Of a DNA stretch of 64,000 nt, positions 56,764 through 64,000 are shown piece after piece. The notes beneath the pieces are model-generated. The model saw only the letters and a program-made list of their open reading frames with translations. It had not been told where the DNA came from and made no database searches. Within the stretch, counting starts at the first letter, position 1. Each line of letters begins with the position of its first letter. The DNA is from Nautilus pompilius (taxonomy: Eukaryota; Mollusca; Cephalopoda; Nautilida; Nautilidae). The stretch lies in the NCBI GenBank assembly GCA_018389105.1, contig JACATO010000595.1:1-64000 (forward strand), read 5' to 3'. Both the position numbers and the translations under genes were made by a program.

Positions 56764-57807
56764 TGGAGCCTCAGCCGAGTGTATCAACACAAAACGCGCA
56801 GACCGACAAAAAGAACACCACGGAGACCATAAAAGATAACCCGAAGGACGCTGGGGCCAACAGCGGAATTCAGTCCTTCGAGGAATTTCTCCGCGACCTG
56901 GAGCTGGACGCAAAGGACGCGTCCAGCTTATCTTTTGAAAAGAAGAGCTCCTTATTTGTGACCCCGGCCCCCGACGTTCTACTGTGAGGCGACCTCGGGC
57001 GAGCCCTTAGCCTAGCCGGCTTGCTGCCCCCGAGTAATGGCAGTCATCCAAGCTATGGGGGGGGGCGGTCGAGGTGAATGCAGAACGACTAAAGACGCAG
57101 AAGAACTCCTGCACAAAGGCCCTCACCATCAAGGGCATTAACCATGTCATACCGGGACTCCCGCTGCTGTCCGGCCAACGCAGTGGCCAAAATGCTACTT
57201 CGAGAACCCATCCCTAGGAGAATCCGGGAAGAGGTTACGGGCGCGTGTACAGCTTCTCGGTCTTCTATAGAGACCAGCCGCCCCGCCCCCGTACTGCAGG
57301 ATTCTGCAGAACCACCGGGCATACTAGTTTTAGTTGTCCGCAGGGGCGGAGAAACAGCACGACAGCACTCCCGACTCAAACACAGCCAACACCCACGTAA
57401 GTGCCCCCAGCCCCGACATTGCGACGGAGGACACGAGGGCAGAAGGAAAAAGTGCCAGAAAAAACCAGTCCGACGCCCGAAAGCCAAAGAAGAAGATCCG
57501 GGCGACGAACGGAATTGACCCGCCGGAGCAACACACGCCGCCAGCTTCCGATGGGGAAAGACGACCTAGTCGTCGTCGTCTCGGTCAGGAAGCCTCAACG
57601 CCCAAAGGGCCGAAGAGGACAGTGAGAGGGTCCAGCCCTCCAACCCCTCCAAAGAAGAAAGAGAGGAAAGGTGGAGTCGAACCCCCCCACTGCCAACATC
57701 AAGGGAGTCGTCGACAGAGAGGCCCACAATGGCCCCCGCCGTGGTCCTCCCAAAAGTGCCCACCCCCACGACTCAAGGGGCTGATGGCATGGAAGTGCCC
57801 CACCTGA
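56764..57807 (+). pseudogene. LINE copy C ORF1, decayed, start codon lost
   Basis: The start position reads GTGGAGCCTCAGCCGAGTGT, that is VEPQPSVS with ATG changed to GTG. The first frame carries IQSFEEFLRDLELDAKDASS and LSFEKKSSLF and then stops. Later frames show AKMLLREPIPRRIREEV, a broken zinc-knuckle zone and SPPTPPKKKERK. The end resembles TQGADGMEVPHL, as in other copies. The core is partly deleted around 56990-57180. Confidence 0.7.
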
Positions 57808-58102
57808 GAGTGTCACTTCCTTTTCGGACGGCCCTTCTTCGGCCTCGTTTAGGTAACATCCACGGACTGCGATCGTTGAACGCTGATTACACTGGTCAAC
57901 AAATTTTTATTTTTTTTTCTTTGGCAGACGCATCTAGGAGTGTTTTCTCTGGGTTTTGAAGGTCGCTGATTACGAATATAACATTGGTTTTGTCTGATTG
58001 GCTCTAGTTTAGAAGATATTGATAGCCTCAAAAAAGCCTAAACTGCTAAAAATTCTCCTGAAATACTTCAATATAGAAGCAGTAAATAATAATTTTTTCT
58101 GC

Positions 58103-58152
58103 TATTATTGAATCATTATAATGATTATAATCATTATAATGATTCAATAATA
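58103..58152. repeat. perfect 50-bp AT-rich palindrome
   Basis: An uninterrupted inverted repeat with no spacer, built on ATTATTGAATCATTATAATG and its complement. It lies about 100 bp upstream of the transposon's protein start. It can extrude as a cruciform or fold as an RNA hairpin; whether it serves as a transposase site or promoter part is unknown. Confidence 0.95.
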
Positions 58153-58253
58153 TCAAAAATACATAATAATTTATTATGTATGTAGTGTTTTTTAAAACGG
58201 TATTTAAGAATTTTCTTTTATTAATTTCTTTTCTTTTTTATTCCAGAGTTGAA

Positions 58254-60128
58254 AATGAGTTCTCTTCTAAAAGACGTTGTAGATATGAACCGGATGTCTT
58301 TTTGTTACATCTGTGGACAGTATATGATGGCACAACAAAAGAGGAATATTACAGACTTTGTCAAGAGGGGCGTACAAAGCATACTTCGATATGAAACTAG
58401 GTGACCAAGATAAGTCTTGGGCCCCACATATGGTGTGCAAAACCTGTGTAGAAAGTCTCCGCGGTTGGACCAATGGTAAGCTGAAGTTGAAGTTTGCTGT
58501 ACCAATGGTGTGGAGAGAGCCCAAGAATCATTTTGATTGACTGCTACGCTTTGGTTCAAATGACATGACGGGGTTTTAACAAGCACAAGAAAGCAATTGG
58601 CAGTATCCGAGCCTGATTCTGCTATCCGTCCTGTGCGCACTCTGAGATCTACCGTGCTGGTTTCACCAGTCTGCCTGAAATCGATGAACCGAAGAGATTC
58701 CACCAATTTCTAACCTAGCTGCCATTTTCAATCAAAGTGTACACCATCCTCCGCTGTCCAATCATGAAACCGGAAGATCCAGACCGAAGGCCTCCAGCCT
58801 TTCATTTTCCATCCATCCAGTCAAATCTGAATTCAGTGAAACCAGAATGAGAACCAAATTCCCTCTGTCCATATTTGTCAAGATCACAATTCGATAGCTG
58901 ATCTTGTCAATATCAATGGTGAATAGCTGAGTAACTAAGAACCTCAATTGCCCTCTAGCTTTTCGATCATCTGAACTAATGACAGTGCGAGACCTTTGTT
59001 TTCGAAGGACAGTTCCTGAATTCTTGCATCACGACTCCAAGAGAAAAACTTCTTGATTCTGGCACAAAAGTAACATACTATAGGACAAGGGAAGGCAGCT
59101 TGCTTCGTTTCTTTTCTAAAGAAGATGACCTGATCTTTTGTAATGACTTTTTCTGCACTTCTTAACTGCATGGGGATCTCGTCATATGACCCAGCAGATT
59201 GGCGTCCTCTTTATAGATAGCTCGAAAGCAAGTCTAAAAGTTGTACTTTTGCATAATGGCAATAAGTTTGCTCCTGTACCACTTGGCCATTCTACCAAGA
59301 TGAAAGAAGATTATGATGGTATCCAATTTGTTCTTGAAAAGCTAAATTACAACACTCATAAATGGCTGATTTGTGTGGACTTGAAAATGGTGAATTTTCT
59401 GCTTGGTCAGCAAAGTGGGTACACAAAGTATCCCGCTTTTCTTTGTTTGTGGGGATAGCAGAGCAAGAATCCAGCACTGGGAAGGGAGACTGGCCAGAAC
59501 GAGAAAGTCCTCGAAGTCGGCACAGCCAACGTCATCAATGAGCCTTTGGTACCCAGGGATAGAATCATCTTCCCTCCATTGCACATAAAACTAGGGCTCA
59601 TGAAGCAGTTTGTTAAGGCGTTGAACAAAGATGGGATTGCTTCAAGTACATATGCAGGCAATTTCCAGGTCTTTCCTCGAAAAAGCTAAAGGTGGGCATC
59701 TTCGATGGACCTCAGATTCGAACGCTCATGAGGGATTCTGACTTCACTAATCATATGAACATGGTTGAGTTAAATGCTTGGGTGTCCTCACAGATGTAGT
59801 GACAAACTTTTTGGGAAATCACAAAGCTGACAATTACAAGCAATTGGTCCGTAAGATGCTTACTGCATACGAAAAACTAGGGGCAAATGTGAGCATCAAA
59901 GTTCATTTCTTGTTTAGCCACCTCGAAAGATTTCCTGGTAATCTTGGTGATTACAGTGAGGAGCAAGGAGAGAGATTCCATCAAGACATCAAAACAATGG
60001 AAGAGAGGTATCAAGGCAAATGGGATGAGCACATGATGGCAGACTACTGCTGGAACCTTTTGAGAGACTGCCCGAAAGTTGCTCACAAGCGAAAATCGTA
60101 TAAACGTCAATTTCACTTTTGTGAATAA
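58254..60128 (+). pseudogene. transposon-encoded protein pseudogene, CxxC family of invertebrate TEs
   Basis: The start MSSLLKDVVDMNRMSFCYIC carries a zinc-ligand pair (CYIC). After a frameshift near 58370 come KLGDQDKSWAPHMVCKTCVE and FAVPMVWREPKNHF. A long decayed middle follows. LLGQQSGYTKYPAFLCLW (about 59400-59455) and, after further shifts, PLHIKLGLMKQFVKAL, YSEEQGERFHQDIKTMEERY and MMADYCWNLLRDCP reach the stop at 60128. I know this family only as a widespread unclassified TE protein of cnidarians, insects and molluscs. The conserved D, H and E residues are compatible with a DDE-type nuclease, but I cannot assign catalytic residues. Confidence 0.6.
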
Positions 60129-60597
60129 AATATTGTTTTGTGTGTTCATTGTAACTAAGAATCTAGTGTATAATAATGCTTTGCATTAATTTTGATATAT
60201 AACTGATTATGTAAATGTTTTTTTCCCTTGGAGAATTAAAATTCAGCAAATTTTTAGCAAATTTTTGTATATTCTCGAAATATATGAAAAGTGTTCATTT
60301 ATTAATAATGAAATGATGTTATATCTAACTTAACTTGTTAGATTGAGATTTTACACTGTCTTTGTGGTTTTGGATTATCATAAAATCAATATCTGACAGT
60401 TTTGCACTATTTTAGCCGTTTTTTGTACGTTTAGTTATGGTCGCGAATGGGTGATTTCAGACGAACGACCCCCCTGTGATATCTCCAAAACTAGAGCCAA
60501 CTTGAAAAAACAAATGTCAGATTCGGATTCAGCGCCCTTGAAAACCCCAGAAACCAGTCTCACTTTTCCTGCCAAAAATATTGTGTTGACCAGTGTT

Positions 60598-63500
60598 ATG
60601 TCTAGACGCTTGGAAATTCTATCCCTGAATTTAAGAGGGATAAAATTCAACAAACATTGGAATACCTACCTAGATCAACTGACACACACCACACACGACA
60701 GAATAATCTGCATGCAGGAGCTGCATCTGCAGTCTAACCATGAGGTAGATAAGTATCTCACCAACTGGCATGGACTAGCAGTAACCAGCCTAGACCCCAT
60801 AGGTAGGAAGAAAGGTGTCGCGATCCTCTTCCACCCGAACATACAACCAAAAATAGAACACACCTACAAAGATGACGACGGACGGATCGTCATAGCCAGC
60901 TACCAAAACCAGCTCCAAAGAAAAGTAATGATCGTATCGGTGTACGCCCCTACCGTTGCGAAGGAGCGGACAGCGTTCTTTCAGGGCTTCAATGATATAC
61001 TAGAGCAGGAACTTAGGTCATACCCTGCAGATGACATCTACATTGCAGGAGACTTCAACTGCGTCCCCTCCCACGAGCTAGACAGGCAGGGAGCAGACAT
61101 TAAAAGTAGGACGCATCTGATGGGAGCGCCACAACTGCAGACCATGTGTTCGCGGTTTGGCCTGGTCGATGCGTATAGATATAAACACCCGAACGCGCTG
61201 TCGTACACTCATTATAGTAAAAAGTATAGCGTAGCCACTAGACTAGACAGAGTGTACGCATCTAAACACATGGCTAGGCAACTCCAAGACGTGGTGCACG
61301 ACGTTATCGCGTGGAGTGACCATTCCCAGGTTACGGCCGGCTTCTTGATTCAAGCGAATACCAGAGGACCCGGATTATGGAAGCTCAACAACGCTATTCT
61401 GACCGAGTCGGAGTACGTCGAGAGCGTCCAGAACACCTGGAAAGACTGGTCCCTACGCCAGGACGAGTTCGCCGACCCCCTGGAATGGTGGGACTTAGGT
61501 AAGGACAGATTAAGGAACTTTAGCATAAGGTACAGTCAGGCACGAAGTGCATATAAGGTATACATAGAATCTAGACTTAAAGAGGAACTAAAGCTAGAGC
61601 TTAAACAGGCCGTTTTAGGGCTAGACAACAAGGAAAAGATACAAGCCATCCAAACCAAGATCAACCGCATTCAGGTAGACAAGACAGAAGGAGCTAGGAT
61701 TAGGGCCCGAGTACCGGCCATGAACGGTGAAGGTTGTAGGAGGTCCTTCTGTGGTTTAGAGAAAGCAAACGGTGATAGGAAGACTATAAATAAATAAACA
61801 AACAAAGACGACCAGACCCCGCAGACTTGGAGGATATCCTAGATGAAGAGTCTCGGTTTTTATAGTGAACTATACACTAGAGAAGACACTTGTCCCTCAG
61901 CTCAGGACGAAATCTTGGCGTGTCTGGAAAATAAACTAGACCCCCTAGATGCCGAACTCTTCGAAGGCCCCATAAACGTGAATGAGGTAAAACAGGCCAT
62001 TAGGGCCTCAAATAAAGACAAGACCCCTGGAAAGGACGGCCTTACGCTAGACTTTTATAAGAGATTTGAATATCTCCTAGCAGAGGACCTGACTTTCGTT
62101 GCGAATAGCGCATACAGTAGGGGGGTTCTCTCGGAATCCCAGCGTGCCGCCACCATCGTCCTGCTGCCGAAGGGGGGCGACGGGACGTACCTGGAGAACT
62201 GGAGGCCCGTAAGTCTCTTAAATAGCGATTATAAAATTATTACTAAGGTGCTAGCAAACCGGCTAGGCAAAGTAATTGGTAAAGTTACGAGTGCAGATCA
62301 GACCTGTGCAGTTCCTGGTAGGAGTATCACGAATACCCTCCAGCTGTTCAGAGAAATCACAAGTAGGCTAGACACGGAAAATTCCCTTGGAATTATGCTA
62401 GCCGTTGATCAAAAGACAGCATTTGACAGGGTAGATTGGAATTTTCTGATAAGAACACTTAAAGCCCTAGGCTTTGGGGAGTACTTCGTTAATTTCATCC
62501 GCATCCTCTACAGAGACATCACCACACAAATACAACAAAACGGTTTCCTCTCTTCGCCTATCCACCCAACTAGAGTCATATGGCAGGGATGCCCCCTGAG
62601 CGCCATGCTCTATGTCCTCACTGCTGAGACGATGGCGGCCTATATCCGCTCTAATGGCAACATTAGGGGTATAGGTGGCGTCAAAGTCCAGCAGTACGCC
62701 GACGACACGACGCTTTTCCTGCAGGACATGGATAGCCTGCAGGAGGCGCTCGGAGCTCTCGAGGTCTACGAAAGGGCCTCGGGAGCGAAGATCAACAAGA
62801 TGAAGACGACAGCGGCATGGCTGGGAGGCTCCCAGAAGCCGCCTAAACGCCACAGTGTGACGTGGGTGGAAGGCCAGATTAAATTGCTAGGCATCTTTTT
62901 CCCCACTAATGCACACACTAACACGCAAAAAGAAAACTGGACAGCCATCATTAACAAGATCAAAGCTTTACTAACAGCATGGTCTTCATCAAACTTCTCT
63001 TATCTTACAAAGTCACAACTCATACACACATACACTGCACCCAAAATTTATTACAAGGCAAAAATTATAGGAATGCCAGCGTGGGTGCGTACCGACATAG
63101 ACGCCGAGATCGATCGGTTCCTGTGGCAAGGGCGCAAACACCTGGCGAATAAACAGGTAACTAGACTACCCAGATGCCGCGGAGGGCTAAACATCATAAA
63201 CCTAGAGAGCAAAACAGGTGCTCAACAAATTATAAATATACTAAACGTCATTAGAACCACTGAGAATAGACCAAGATGGCATCAACTATTTTTAGACCGT
63301 TTAGCTAAGGCATATCGCGCCCCTAGCGGGATGCATGTCTTAACTAACAAACTAAAACTATACAGAGCACAGAAAAATATACTAACAGACTACCACGTTA
63401 GTGCCCTCACTAACTGGATCAAGTCTAACATAGACATACAAGCAAACAACCTGTAAGCTTAGGTACAGAATACACGATCTAGACAAGATATCCCAACGTG

Positions 63501-64000
63501 AAATATACTTCTTCTTCTCCTCGCGTCACGCCCTGTACAGGAACCGAACTACAGGGAGAAGTGGGAAAACACGCTGAGCTCAGGACCACTTCCATGGGAT
63601 AGGATCTGGCGCAGCACAGAAACAGACTGGTGGACGGATTTACATCTGACATCCACTGGAAAATCCTTCGCAACGTTCTCCCCACAAGGAGAAGAAGTTT
63701 AAGTGGAATTTAATTAACTCACCGAAATGTCTCAAATGCACAGAGATGGACGAGACGACACTACACTGTATATTTTCGTGTCCTACGAACATAGAACTGT
63801 GGTGTCTAGTCCGGATTTGGTCATGAAAATTAAAAGTCCCCAGGACAAGCTTATCGCGTTCTTCTGGCGCATCTTTGGCTTCTCACCTAGGACTAAAAGG
63901 ACTGCCTTTCAATATTCCTGGTTTTCACGATAGCTTGGGGTAGCCGAAAGGCTTTAGAGGGCGGTCATCTCACTTCAGCCAAAAGATTATTTAAAAATCA
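60598..64000 (+). pseudogene. LINE copy C ORF2, truncated by window, few lesions
   Basis: The ATG at 60598 uses the A of the TTA duplicated by the upstream transposon and opens MSRRLEILSLNLRGIKFN. The open frame extends upstream to 60451 only by chance through the transposon end. The endonuclease is intact (MQELHLQSN, VYAPTVAKER, AGDFNCVPSHELDRQG, RLDRVYAS, WSDHSQVTAG). A TAA at about 61795 and frameshifts to 61843 break the linker. RT follows: NWRPVSLLNSDYK, FDRVDW, WQGCPLSAMLYV (the preceding Arg-Gly-Ile-Arg is changed to Arg-Val-Ile-Trp) and QQYADDTTLFL. From 63456 multiple frameshifts disturb the C-terminal domain, though CLKCTEMDETTLHCIFSC is still readable near 63740. Confidence 0.85.

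Larger units (their letters stand above)
57890..60595 (+). mobile_element. 2.7-kb CACTG-ended DNA transposon with TTA duplication
   Basis: Inverted repeats of roughly 130 bp bound it. CACTGGTCAACA at 57890 pairs with TGTTGACCAGTG ending at 60595, and deeper blocks (GGTTTTGAAGG/CGCTGATTACGAAT; TTGGCTCTAGTTT) recur inverted near 60470-60560. TTA flanks both sides (57887-57889, 60596-60598). CAC-type termini with a 3-bp duplication suggest the CACTA/Chapaev (CMC) group, but this is inference. It contains a perfect 50-bp palindrome and one broken protein gene. It landed at the ORF2 start of LINE C. Confidence 0.85.
55725..64000 (+). mobile_element. U2-inserted Keno-like LINE, copy C, cut by window end
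   Basis: The 5' UTR (55725-56763) shares the TCCACTGTTAGTTAG block with copies A and 2. A decayed ORF1, a DNA transposon (57890-60595) and ORF2 from 60598 to the window end follow. By ORF2 sequence it groups with copies A and 1, not B. If it follows the same rule as A and B, its 3' end beyond the window should be followed by U2 sequence starting AGATCAAAG. Confidence 0.85.

Noticed and set aside
60451-60597. N-terminal extension of LINE C ORF2
   Set aside because: These codons lie within the right terminal repeat of the inserted transposon, and other ORF2 copies start at the equivalent of 60598.

Overview
The window looks like nuclear DNA of an invertebrate animal, most likely a mollusc or another lophotrochozoan (inference). 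The reasons are spliced genes with large introns, AT-rich intergenic DNA, tRNA-headed SINEs with (CAA)n tails, many hAT and mariner remnants, and U2 snRNA fragments of the GATCAAAGTG type. I recall that spelling from insects; vertebrate U2 has GATCAAGTG. Nothing bacterial or viral was recognised.

Region 1-20.5 kb holds part of a minus-strand spliced gene. Exons at 14136-14237, 7367-7483, 5299-5377 and 371-409 have consensus splice sites, and the last three are compatible in phase. A CpG-rich block at 20140-20480 is a candidate promoter. The product was not recognised. The introns carry a ZBED-type hAT pseudogene (1290-2837), two mariner/Tc1 elements standing back to back (8957-10184 and 10191-11467), two SINEs, a Tc1 remnant, a transposon-like terminal exon (16236-17200) and a clean 1.2-kb hAT with its 8-bp target duplication (17508-18727).

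Region 20.9-40.3 kb is a mosaic of broken elements: a KIAA1586-like hAT, a 2.1-kb duplicated chimeric segment (22148-24256 and 37545-39702) that differs by a perfect 26-bp micro-inversion, a processed PAN2 pseudogene fused to LINE sequence and split by a SINE, several decayed LINE copies, a 15-copy 33-bp minisatellite in a LINE 5' UTR, and a ZMYM1-like hAT interrupted by a SINE with a 16-bp target duplication.

Region 40.3-64 kb is the main find. Three long LINEs of the Tx1/L1 type stand head to tail: 40303-49881, 49900-55700, and 55725 to beyond the window end. Each has a zinc-knuckle ORF1 and an endonuclease plus reverse transcriptase ORF2. They are separated only by short pieces of U2 snRNA: U2 nt 1-29 before the first, nt 24-40 between first and second, nt 24-46 between second and third. 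This is the footprint of U2-targeted (Keno-like) retrotransposition. The 3' junction is fixed near U2 nt 24/25 and the 5' junction varies (nt 29, 40, 46), giving target duplications of about 6, 18 and 23 nt. Two different subfamilies use the same site. All five copies in which I located the 5' UTR keep a consensus 5' splice-site motif there, and the ORF1-ORF2 spacer carries a shared motif. Two DNA transposons later landed in or beside this spacer: a hAT (TSD GTCTAAAC) and a 2.7-kb CACTG-ended element (TSD TTA) whose duplication restored the ORF2 start codon.

No LINE copy has both ORFs intact. The middle copy is closest: ORF1 is open over 462 codons and ORF2 has about four lesions.
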